NCBI GenBank assembly: GCA_003260075.1
Contig: QLIY01000154.1
Span: forward strand, 62,001-126,000
Length of the DNA: 64,000 nucleotides
From: Phallusia mammillata
Taxonomy: Eukaryota; Chordata; Ascidiacea; Phlebobranchia; Ascidiidae
Direction of reading: 5' to 3'
Of the stretch, positions 54,855 to 64,000 are shown one piece after another. How positions within the stretch are numbered: the first letter of the stretch is position 1; each line of letters opens with the position of its first letter. Under the pieces are notes generated by a model. That model searched no databases. It was not told the DNA's origin and saw only the letters and a program-made list of their open reading frames with translations. Position numbers and translations under genes: made by a program.

Positions 54855-55544
54855 ATGGAGAAACAATTTGTCTGGCGTCAATTAACAGAAAGCGATATGG
54901 ATGAAGCCAAGCGCTTTGTCTACCAATATTACTCAAAACAACTACCACTTGCTAAAATCTTTCGGGTCAAGGATGAGGAAATGCGTAAAAGAAACTTAGA
55001 GCAGACAGAGCTGATGATCAAAAACGGAACCTCATATGGTTGCTTCCAAAAATTGTCAGGAAAATTTGCGGCCATCATCCAATGTAGTGTACTATTAAAA
55101 GATGAAGCAAAAACAAAACTGAAATGCGAAGAAAATTGCTCAGCTGAGCTTTCAGCACTTTCGCGTTTTGTGGGCTGGATGTTGAAAGATATTTTTACGG
55201 ATTTGAACGCTGAAAAATTGCTGATACATTGCTATGGTGCAGTGGCGGACGAATTTAAACGGAATGGACTTCTTGGCATGGCAGGAGATTTGATCAAAAA
55301 ATCTGCTTTGCGCTTAGGCTGTGAATACGAAGTGGGGTTAGTTGTAAATGCCTACGCGGCCAGGGCTGCCGCAAAGCAAAAGGAACCTGTTTTTACTATG
55401 CGTGAAATTGCATTTCGTGACTACGTGGACCCTGAAACCGGCATGAAACCAAACCTGGAATTACTGCCTGTGCACACATACGCGAAGACGGTGTACAGAA
55501 AAGTGCACCCTAGTACTTCCTCTGAACATTCTAGTAAACTGTAG
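54855..55544 (+). CDS. Acetyltransferase copy 4 (GNAT, AANAT-like), intact
   Basis: 229 residues in one exon, ATG at 54,855, stop TAG. It fits the GNAT superfamily and most resembles insect-type arylalkylamine N-acetyltransferases: N-terminal WRQLTESDMDEAKRFVYQYY, a middle strand KFAAIIQCSVLL, a cofactor-loop-like VADEFKRNGLLGMAGDL in place of the usual R-x-x-G-x-G/A loop, and a C-terminal DYVDPETGMKPNLELLPVHT matching the DYVD..PPHTH end of AANATs. It would transfer acetyl from acetyl-CoA to an amine; the substrate is unknown. It ends EHSSKL, a predicted peroxisomal PTS1 tag. The start was chosen because MEKQF aligns across copies. Confidence 0.85.
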   Translation: MEKQFVWRQLTESDMDEAKRFVYQYYSKQLPLAKIFRVKDEEMRKRNLEQTELMIKNGTSYGCFQKLSGKFAAIIQCSVLLKDEAKTKLKCEENCSAELSALSRFVGWMLKDIFTDLNAEKLLIHCYGAVADEFKRNGLLGMAGDLIKKSALRLGCEYEVGLVVNAYAARAAAKQKEPVFTMREIAFRDYVDPETGMKPNLELLPVHTYAKTVYRKVHPSTSSEHSSKL

Positions 55545-57189
55545 TTATCCGACTCTATAGTCTAGACTGGATAAGCCAATCAAAACCGTATAAAGTCTGC
55601 CTCTATTTTGATATGTATTGCTATATTCTATTGTTTAACTTTCACTAAAAATAACAGCCAAAACGACAGAAAGTAATAACAGCTCGATATAAATACTTTG
55701 GTATTCCACAAACGGTGTGCACAAATTAAGCACAACCAATGGAATGTGTTTTGTAACGTTCTGACAGGCAAATCAACTAACTTCTTTTACAGTATTGCGA
55801 ATTAAAACAGCTATTAAACGTGTTTTATCCTGTATAATCTTTGTCGAGTTTATTTCCTAAACAATCAGTCTGAGTTAAACACCTGAGGTAACTTTCAAAA
55901 CTGAAGATTTGTTTAAACAAAAGGAATGGCCATGTATATTAGGCATAGGATGTTTAACTTACCTAGCGGCCGTTAAACAGTTTTCCATTAACGGCTGTAA
56001 GTCTGAAAGTGAAGAGTAGGTTAGCACGAAGTTGAAACGAGGTCATTTCAGTCGTTGTGCCAAGATGCTTTGTCATTTCCTTGTGTGGAGCAACCCTGGA
56101 CGCCGGCAGTTGGCCAATTGCCACTGAGTTAGGGCAGACGGTTCCTTGTTGTAAAAGTGGTAAAGCTTGCATCATCAGAATATAAGCTTAACCGGTCTAG
56201 TTCTTTCGCAGGAAGTGCAAAACGGTTTGTTATGAGTAAAAGTAGATGTTGTTTTTAATTGCCATTTCCTGACTAGGCAGAAAGGTAAAATGTAGCATAT
56301 TTTGTATTAATGGTCGTAGATTTGTTGACTTCACCGTTGGTGCAATGTTTGATTAGATAAGCCTCTTTCTTGCAGCCGTTTGGTAATTATCTTTACTAAT
56401 CTTTTGTTTTGAGCCATGCGATTGTCACCCCCAGGTAAACATCAAAGCAACAGATCAGACTAGTGCCGTTATAGTGGATCACCTTTTCAAATCCTTGTTA
56501 GTGCTTAGTGACAGAAACCTCAACTAGTTTATTTAAATTAAGTTTCTAGTGGTAGTTTGATTTAATGTGTGATTTTCAGTTATCTTAATTAACAGCAAGT
56601 ATAAAAATTATAAATGTTGTTTTAATGATTCAGTAATTGTTAAGTTATAGAAAATTTTTGATTTCATATGGCGCAAATAGCTGATGCAGTGTTAGACTAT
56701 GGTTTGAACTAGACGAGTAGTCATTAAACCTTGCTTTAAAAGCGACATTTTTTGAAAGGGTCACTAATGTAGATGCAGCATGGATGCTGCTGTCGTCTCA
56801 TAGCATTGTGCCAAACGCTTTCTTTTGTCCCATTTTGATGCCAGTTATGACGCAATAATCACGAGGTTCTTTCTAGCGTGCTACAACTGAAACTTATTTC
56901 GGGTTATTGAGTAATTATTGTAACAGTATACGCTCTTTTCTGAGTGTTTTGTAAAACAGTTAGCTCGAACCTATGGTGTAGTGTAATGTATTTTGTAAAT
57001 ACAACCACAAGTTTTTCTTATTGTTACAATTTTTGAAACCTCCACACAGACAATTCAACATCAAACAACTTGAAATATAGGCTCGCTCAATTTGAATTCG
57101 TTTTCGATTGGAATTAGAATCAAATATCATTGGTGTCCCCACGTAAGCAATTGTTGCCGAAAAATAACAAAACACTTGGAGTGTACATC
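55545..57189. other. Intergenic DNA between copies 4 and 5
   Basis: Duplicated relative to 44-45 kb and 53-54 kb: the block 56,140-56,470 matches 44,866 and 53,632. The promoter-like 20-mer is at about 57,068-57,087. No gene seen. Confidence 0.5.
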
Positions 57190-57876
57190 ATGGAGAAACA
57201 ATTTGTCTGGCGAACGCTAACTGAGAGCGACATGGATGAAGCCAAGCAGTTTGTCTACCGATATTACTCAAAGCAACTACCACTTGCTAAAATCTTTCGG
57301 GTCAAGGATGAGGATATGCGGAAAAGAAACTTGGAACAAACAGAGAAGATGATTAAAAACAGGACCTCATTTGGTTGTTTTCAAAAAGTTTCAGGAAAAT
57401 TTGCGGCCATAATCCAATGTAGCGTACTGTTAAAAGATGCACCACAGGTAAAACTGAAATGCGAAGAAAATTGTTCACCAGAGCTTTCAGCACTGTCGCG
57501 TTTTGTGGACTGGATGTTTGAAGATATTTTTACGGTTTTGAACACTGAAAAATTGCTGATGCATAGCTGCGGTGCAGTGGCGGACGAATTTAAACGGAAT
57601 GGACTTCTTGACACAGCAGGAGATTTGACAAAAAAATCTGCTTTGCGATTAGGCTGTGAATACGAAGTGGCGTTAGTTGCAAATGCCTACGTGGCCAGGG
57701 CTGCTGCAAAGCAAAAGGAAGATGTTTGCACGACGCGTGAAATTGCATTTTGTGACTACGTGGACCCTGAAACTGGCGTGAAACCAAATCTGGAGTTACT
57801 GCCTGTTCATACACACGCAATAACGGCTTACAGAAAAGTACGCTCTGCTTCATTTCGACATGCTAGTAAACTGTAA
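57190..57876 (+). CDS. Acetyltransferase copy 5 (GNAT, AANAT-like), intact
   Basis: 228 residues, single exon, ATG at 57,190, stop TAA. Same domain order as copy 4: WRTLTESDMDEAKQFVYRYY, KFAAIIQCSVLLKDAPQ, ADEFKRNGLLDTAGDLTKKS, FCDYVDPETGVKPNLELLPV. It ends RHASKL (PTS1). It shares MRKRNLEQTE and ARAAAKQKE with copies 2 and 4, so these three plus-strand copies form a subgroup and share upstream sequence. Confidence 0.85.
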   Translation: MEKQFVWRTLTESDMDEAKQFVYRYYSKQLPLAKIFRVKDEDMRKRNLEQTEKMIKNRTSFGCFQKVSGKFAAIIQCSVLLKDAPQVKLKCEENCSPELSALSRFVDWMFEDIFTVLNTEKLLMHSCGAVADEFKRNGLLDTAGDLTKKSALRLGCEYEVALVANAYVARAAAKQKEDVCTTREIAFCDYVDPETGVKPNLELLPVHTHAITAYRKVRSASFRHASKL

Positions 57877-58918
57877 TTGATTTTAGTCACATTATTTCTT
57901 AAATAACACTATCCCTTTAAACCCACTAAAACTGTATAATGTCTACCCAGGATTTGATAACCATAGCCATTTCTATTGTTGTTGCTACAATTCTGACTGC
58001 TTGTATTGGACATACTAGTAAACTGTAGTGTTGAATTTAGTGAGACTATTTGACAACCAACACGACACCTCCTGGTCTCGAAAATTTGTCTATTTTAGTA
58101 TTTTTAGTTTTTTTCATCATCTTTTTAGCACTTTTCTACAAACAGTGTATTCTCATTTTCGACCTCCTGCACTTAATATGCACCTCAAAAGTTAACGTTT
58201 GTGGTTGTTTGTGTTTTAACGTGATGAATCGGATTAAATATGAATTTAAATAAAGTCGTGATTCATGTACAGTTTTTAGCATAGCTTTTAGGGCCTCGTC
58301 GAGTCATAGTACCCACAATACCACAACTTCACTTTCCTGTGACCCTAGTTACATAACGCCGTGCAATGACGGGGTAGCTGTAGCGCATTTAGTCCTTATT
58401 CACCAAATGTGACCTCAACATTTCGCAATCAATAACGTTTTAACGTTTTACAGCTAATTTTTGCTTGATAGTTCAAAAGTTTTCTTTCACCAAGCGATAT
58501 AAACTCAATTCAATTGGTGGCGTAACAGGGTCATTATTTCAACCCATTGTGCATTGTAGCGATGCTCGCCCAAATTTTACAATAACAATGGTAATACTGC
58601 AGCAGCTTTGTAAGAAACAATTTGCACCACTGTTTTAAATTTCTTAATGGAAATGAAATATTTTAGTCTTGTCCACTTTTTAACTTTGTTGAAAATTTGC
58701 GGACATAGTATTTGCAGGGGTTGCGCTCAAAATAGTAGAAGTAAAAACCTAATTATAGCTGCTATGTCATCATTTGGTAAATAGATTACAGATTTTTGCC
58801 GAAAAATGTTGCCAAATTCAGTTCAATCGTAAAGTTGCAAAGAAAATTACTTAACCTAACAAAACACAATAAACTTGATCATATAAATAAAAGTTGTCAC
58901 TAAAACTTGATAAAAACG
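57877..58918. other. Intergenic DNA with an acetyltransferase tail relic and a repeat
   Basis: gacatactagtaaactgtag at about 58,009-58,028 would encode HTSKL and a stop, matching the 3' end of the acetyltransferase genes with no gene body before it. 58,370-58,515 is a copy of the gtagctgcagcgcgttta repeat. Confidence 0.45.
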
Positions 58919-59602
58919 TTACAGTTTAGTCACAAGTTTGGGAGATGCTGGACAAACTTTTTTGTGTATAATCATTGCGTGTGTATAATCAGGCAGCAAT
59001 TGAAGATTTGGCTTCATGCCAGTTTGTGGGTCAACGTAGTCACAAAACGCAATTTCATGTGACCGATCAGGAGCATATGCCTTTGTAGTAGGTCTTTCCC
59101 AATGACGCTTTGCAATTAACGCTATTTCGTAATCACAGCCAAGGCGCTGAGCTAGTTCCTCTGTCAAGTTTCTGACAGTTCTAATCAGCCCATTTCGTTT
59201 AAATTCGTCCGCCACTGCACCACAACTGTGCATTAGCACTTTTTTGGCGTTCAACTCTGTAAAAATATCTTTTAACATCCAGTCCACGAAGCGTGAAAGC
59301 GCTGAAAGCTCTGGTGAACAATTTTCCTCGCATTTCAGTTTTGTCTGTGTTTCGTCTTTTACCAGTACACTGCATTGAAGTATGGCTACAATTTTTCCTG
59401 ACATTTTGTGAAAACAACCGTATGATGTCCCGTTTTTTATCATTTGCTCTGTCTGCTCCATGTTTCTTCTTCCCATTTCCTCATCCTTTACCCGAAAGAT
59501 TTTTGCAAGTGGTAGTTGCTTTGAGTAATATCGGTACACAAACTTCTTTGCTTCATCCATGTCAACCTCGATTAAAATGCGCCAGGCGAATTGTTGATCC
59601 AT
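58919..59602 (-). CDS. Acetyltransferase copy 6 (GNAT, AANAT-like), intact
   Basis: 227 residues, ATG at 59,602 (MDQQFAWRILIEVDMDEAKK). All family blocks are present: YYSKQLPLAKIFRVKDEEMG, GTSYGCFHKMSGKIVAILQC, ADEFKRNGLIRTVRNLTEEL, FCDYVDPQTGMKPNLQLLP. The C-terminus is KLVTKL rather than SKL, a weaker PTS1 match, and the HTH before the end reads YTH. It is more diverged than copies 1-5. Single exon. Confidence 0.85.
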   Translation of the reverse strand: MDQQFAWRILIEVDMDEAKKFVYRYYSKQLPLAKIFRVKDEEMGRRNMEQTEQMIKNGTSYGCFHKMSGKIVAILQCSVLVKDETQTKLKCEENCSPELSALSRFVDWMLKDIFTELNAKKVLMHSCGAVADEFKRNGLIRTVRNLTEELAQRLGCDYEIALIAKRHWERPTTKAYAPDRSHEIAFCDYVDPQTGMKPNLQLLPDYTHAMIIHKKVCPASPKLVTKL

Positions 59603-60832
59603 AAGTTTTTGTTTTCTGAAGTACTGACAGAAAAGCTCAGCCAGACTAAAGTACCGAAGTTTTAAAGTGAAGAAGCCTTGGTTTTTGCCGACTCTAGTGC
59701 TATTCAGAATTTAGTTTCTGCATGAGACAATTACAAATAGAGTGAGCTTTATTTCAATTTTTGACGCGAAGTAATCACAAAAATATGCTATAAACTTACT
59801 TATTCTATCTCCTCACAACTTTATGGTTTATACACAACATTTCTTCTAAATTTTAGGTAAGCAAATAAACAACCAATCATCAGCTTTCTGGTGTGATGAG
59901 TGTTAAATTGAGGCCAGGTATTGCGTACCTTTAGCGATAACCTCTAAATCAAACAGCAACAACGTTCTGGATTCTTTATACCCCAATGTTACTCCTAGTT
60001 TTGTACCATGTAGACCTTTAATTACAATAAATGCTTTTTAACGAGCCCCGACTTTGCCTGAAACTGGCAATAAACTTTTATTCAGTTCGACCATTCTTTG
60101 CTGTTAGTCTATTTTCCGACCTCCAGTACTTTCACCTCTTTTAGCCCTGTTTTTCATGTGTTTTATACCCAGGTGCCATTTTTTTCATCTTGAGACAATT
60201 AAGTAATAACAATTGAAGTTAGACAGCAGACACAAAACCTCGGTTATTAATCAAACACTGTACAAACATCTGCGATCTTCAATCCAAATGTTGCTGCTAT
60301 TATCAATTTTTCATTCTTTTAGATTATCTTAAATTATTATCCGCTTTATAGTTGTAAAAAATAACTTCCAACCATTCTTTCTGTCCTTCTAGCCACAACA
60401 GGAGACTGGGTAAGCTCATAAGCCTATGATTTTGTTTGTTGTTCTCCACTCGACAGCGGGGAACGTTAATTTGTTAACCACACACGCGCCATATAGTCGT
60501 TCGAGTGTGCAAAGTGCGGACGAAGCTAAAAAAGCAAAATACGTTTACTTTGCCAATTCAAGCGCGACTGTCATAACTGTTCTGTCGTTACCATCCCTGA
60601 ACTAAAGTGACAGCACTGTACAGTACCTTCTTCTACAGAAGAGTATGCCACCCTACCATAAGCGTACCTTTACCATCGTACTGATATGTCAATTGTTTCA
60701 AGATAGTTTGCATTTGCTGAGCTGAGTTGAGTCCATTGGTAAAAAACGCATGCAACAGCGACGAGTGTCAAAACAAAAGTTTGGACAGTTAAATATTGTT
60801 TAAATTGAAACCAAGATTTGTTTTATAACCAG
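59603..60832. other. Intergenic DNA, nothing recognised
   Basis: AT-rich, no ORF or repeat that I can support. It contains the putative promoter of copy 6 and the 3' region of copy 7. Confidence 0.4.
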
Positions 60833-61513
60833 CTACAGTTTACTGGAATGGTTAGATGAAGCATACACTTTGTCGTAAATGATCTTCGCGTGTGCGTGAA
60901 CAGGCAGTAACTGCAGATTGGGTTTCACGCCAGTTTCCGGATCCACGTAGTCGCAAAACGCGATAATACGCGTCGATAGAGATTGTTCATGTTTAGCAAC
61001 AGCTTCGGCCCAGTGGGCGTTTGCGACCAATGCTATTTCGTATTCACAATCTAAGCGCTGAGCTAATTCTCTTGAAAATTTTCCTGCTTCTTTTGACACT
61101 CTTTTTCGTTTAAATTTGTCCGCCACAGCAATACAGCTAAGCATTAACACTTTCTGAGCGTTTAACTCTTTGCAAATGTCTTTGAGCATCCAGTCCACAA
61201 AACGCGAAAATGATTTAAGCTCTGGTGAACAATTTTCTTCGCTTTTTAGTTTTTTCTGTGGTGCATCTTTTACCAGTATAGTGGTTTGAAGTATTGCAGC
61301 GAGTTTGTTAGAAGGCTTGTGAAAACAACCAAATGAGGTTCCGTTTTTGACCATCTTCTCCGTTTGTTCCAAGTTCCTTCTTCCTATTTCCTCATCTTTT
61401 ACCCGAAAGATTTTAGCAAGTGGGAGTTGCTTTGAGTAATATTTATACACAAAGCGTTTGGCTTCATCCATGTCACTTTCAGTTAGAATCCGCCAAAAAA
61501 ATTTACCCTCCAT
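60833..61513 (-). CDS. Acetyltransferase copy 7 (GNAT, AANAT-like), intact
   Basis: 226 residues from the ATG at 61,513 (MEGKFFWRILTESDMDEAKR), chosen by alignment; an in-frame ATG 13 codons upstream (61,552) is also possible. Family blocks: YYSKQLPLAKIFRVKDEEIG, FGCFHKPSNKLAAILQTTIL, FCDYVDPETGVKPNLQLLPV. The cofactor-loop region is altered (ADKFKRKRVSKEAGKFSREL, lacking the RNGL motif of other copies), which could weaken acetyl-CoA binding. It ends NHSSKL (PTS1). Confidence 0.85.
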   Translation of the reverse strand: MEGKFFWRILTESDMDEAKRFVYKYYSKQLPLAKIFRVKDEEIGRRNLEQTEKMVKNGTSFGCFHKPSNKLAAILQTTILVKDAPQKKLKSEENCSPELKSFSRFVDWMLKDICKELNAQKVLMLSCIAVADKFKRKRVSKEAGKFSRELAQRLDCEYEIALVANAHWAEAVAKHEQSLSTRIIAFCDYVDPETGVKPNLQLLPVHAHAKIIYDKVYASSNHSSKL

Positions 61514-63427
61514 GGATTTGCCTTTCAGAGACAAAGCTGCTGACAACTGCAATTAGAATATCCTGTAATACTCGATAGCCTCTACTGATGAATGGTTTGT
61601 TTACTTTAGCCCAAAAGATGTTCAGACCTGTACCCTAGTGTAAACTTTAACAGTTCTGCAAAAAAAAGTGAACTTATTCTGTCTGAGAAAAAAATGTTTT
61701 CCGTTATGTACGCTGCTGTCTAAATTTAGTCAATGCACGCGAAAAACATCGTGACTGCTGTTGCGTAACAATTCTGGCACTAAAATTATATCAAAGCAAA
61801 GTGACACTATGGCAAGATATATGTCTTGCCGGTTCTGCAACATTACATTTGGACAAATACATTATATTGACTTGCAACATTACTTGCTCAAAAGACGATC
61901 ACTTTATTCCCAAGTCAACAAATGCCAGAATGATTTTAAAATCGCTTCCAGACTAACACAATGGCAAAGTTATTGAGTTTTATCTTATACAAAACAACAA
62001 CAACAACAACAATACTAATAAGCAGTCAAAAAACTTTGACCTTCAACTTAATTTCGTTGGTTCTTGATCATAGTCTTATAGTCAGTCAACTTTTGTTGCC
62101 TGATGTGAATGATAAATCAAGTGTTATCTCAATTACTTTTAATCCGTGGGTAATAACTTTTTTTACTACACTTTTGTACTGTTGCAAGTGCATGCTAAAC
62201 TTGAAAGGTAATACTTAACCCCAGTATAGCCTTTTTTCTGGCAGTCTTGCAAATAACTGTTTAACCTGCCTACGGAAACCATCTGCTGCTTCAGAACTCA
62301 AAGCCCGTGTCAAAAACAATTTCGCAAACATACAATCAAGCACAGTACTTGACGCAACGAAAAGCCGCCAATAAATTTGCAAAACTGCCCAAAATGATTT
62401 TTCATGTCTACTGCATGGGTTCCCAAAACGACAAAACTCGCTGAAACCGAGTTTATGATTTATGGTGAGTTATGGCGTCACTTTGCGCAAGCGTGTTTTG
62501 GGACGTAGATCACTTGCATGTTGTCAATAACACTTTTACAAACAGTGTAGTCAGTCGGTGCTCGGTAATTTTGCCGAAAAAATTCGGCCGAATCAACCGA
62601 ATCATTCATTACGTCACGTAAAGTCGTACGCGACGAGTTTGAAATGAAAACAAAAGTTTATCTTCCAGGCAATTAGTGCAGATAGTTGTGTTTTGTCCTT
62701 ATTTGAATTCTGTGGGGTTTAACATTGCTCATGCATAGTTGCCAAGCTGTCAATGAAAAAATATGCAAGATTTTTGGTTTACAGTGGGAAAAGCAATAAA
62801 GTATTAAAAATTATAATAATCGACGCGATTTTAGTTAAAATGTAGTTTAATAGATTGCGTGGTACCTTAATAAGTAAAAAAGACACGTTTCACGCTTAAA
62901 ATTTGTGTTCGTAGAAAATTCGGTTTCGGCCGAATCTTTGCAAAAGTGGCTGATTCTGCCAAATAAATTCGGCAAACCGAATATTCGGTAAATCTCTAGT
63001 TTAAAGCAGAAGTGCATGGGAGATTTACGTTCAAACCAGTGGAAGATAAACAGTAGGTGATGTAGTTGAAGATGCTAATAAAGCACCAACAAGTAAATAA
63101 TTTGCACAGGCAGTCTTTTTCTATGATACTCTATCCAAAACCTAACTAAGCTTAAAAAAAATTATGAAACGCTTTTTGGTAACATGATATAATTAATGAG
63201 TACACGAAGTCGTGTGTAGCAGATAACGAAATATATTAACAACTGACAATATTTGTGAGCACAGGATGTACATTAATTTGTTGTGTACAGACGTACATAC
63301 TGTAGATGTAAACTATGTGTATAAATAAAAACAGAACAAACTGTTATAGTCTGAGGCATGAAGAAAGATGTTTTAGATTTTCACCCCAAAAGGCTTCAGG
63401 TCCAATAAATATTATTCTCCTAAAACA
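61514..63427. other. Intergenic DNA with an inverted-repeat element
   Basis: About 62,548-63,000 begins cggtaattttgccgaaaaaattcggccgaat and ends gccgaatcttt..ttcggcaaaccgaatattcggtaaat, imperfectly inverted and rich in ttcgg/ccgaa; probably a non-autonomous transposon. A short (CAA)n tract is at 61,995-62,011. No gene seen. Confidence 0.4.
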
Positions 63428-64000
63428 CTACAATCTTGTCGAAAGTTCAGGAAATACAGGACGCACTTTTTTGTACGTAATCTTGGCGTGTGTATAAACA
63501 GGCAGTAACTCCAGATTTGGTTTCATGCCAGTGTCCGGGTCCACATAGTCGCAAAACGCGATTTCACGAGTGAAACTAACAGGTTCTTCTTCCTTCATAA
63601 AAACCCTGGCCGTGTGGGCGTTTGCCATCAAAGCTATTTCGCAATCACAATCGAAGCGTTGGGCACATTCCCTCGTCAAACTTTCTGCCTTGTCAAGCAA
63701 TCCATTATTGAATTTGTCCGACACTGCAGCAGCACAACAATGCAGCAATAATTTCGTAGCCCCCAACTCCGTGAAAATGTCCTTGAACATCCATCGCATA
63801 AAACGCAAAAGTGATGAAAGCTCTGGTGAGCAATTTTCATCGGTGCTTAGTTTTGCCTGTGGTGCATCTTTTACCAACACACTGCTTTGAATTATGGCCA
63901 CAAGTTTATTTGAAACTTTATGGAAACACCCGTATGATGTCCCGTTTTTGACCAACTGTTCCGTCTGTTCTATGTTTCTTCTGCCTATTTCCTCATGCTT
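63428..64000 (-). CDS. Acetyltransferase copy 8 (GNAT, AANAT-like), 5' end beyond the window
   Basis: Open through the right edge; the visible part starts in HEEIGRRNIEQTEQLVKNGT and continues with YGCFHKVSNKLVAIIQSSVL, SDKFNNGLLDKAESLTREC and FCDYVDPDTGMKPNLELLPV. It ends ELSTRL, a PTS1-like variant. DKFNNGLL shows a one-residue deletion in the loop compared with DEFKRNGLL. The missing part is about 45 residues if the length is typical. Confidence 0.8.
   Translation of the reverse strand, partial: KHEEIGRRNIEQTEQLVKNGTSYGCFHKVSNKLVAIIQSSVLVKDAPQAKLSTDENCSPELSSLLRFMRWMFKDIFTELGATKLLLHCCAAAVSDKFNNGLLDKAESLTRECAQRFDCDCEIALMANAHTARVFMKEEEPVSFTREIAFCDYVDPDTGMKPNLELLPVYTHAKITYKKVRPVFPELSTRL

Overview
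The window is animal nuclear DNA, most likely from an ascidian of the genus Ciona. Genes have many short exons with GT..AG introns. The DNA is AT-rich and full of short non-autonomous transposons. At 50,397-50,412 there is an exact copy of the 16-base Ciona spliced-leader exon (ATTCTATTTGAATAAG). Species assignment is inference.

Layout. (1) 1-1,950 (+): last three coding exons of an unrecognised gene, then a long 3' region. (2) 5,303-15,617 (-): a complete 20-exon gene for a single-pass LDL-receptor-family protein of about 989 residues: signal peptide, four LDLa repeats, EGF, YWTD propeller, EGF, sushi/CCP, EGF-like, Ser/Thr stalk, transmembrane helix and a tail with an NPNY endocytosis motif. 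(3) 17,702-40,364 (+): an ataxin-2 (ATXN2) orthologue with Lsm, LsmAD, PAM2 and a Pro/Gln-rich C-terminus, head to head with gene 2. (4) 42,796-64,000: a cluster of eight intronless genes or pseudogenes for a roughly 228-residue GNAT acetyltransferase resembling arylalkylamine N-acetyltransferases. Six end in -SKL and the other two in -TKL and -TRL, a predicted peroxisomal import tag. One copy is broken by an LTR retroelement with a tRNA-Pro type primer-binding site and a 5-bp target duplication. Between two copies lies an intronless ORF preceded by three tandem spliced-leader relics.

Repeats. hAT-like MITEs with 8-bp target duplications, a foldback family (one member carries a near-consensus hammerhead ribozyme core), tRNA-derived SINE pieces and locally duplicated blocks fill introns and intergenic DNA.

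Assembly caution. More than twenty C or G runs of about 10 bases, and a few single n, sit where the sequence jumps back and repeats the preceding 40-330 bases with small differences. These look like unmerged contig or haplotype ends. They duplicate or truncate several ATXN2 exons and one acetyltransferase copy, and in places they scramble local order. All exon models were read by eye from splice sites and reading phase; none is supported by transcripts here.
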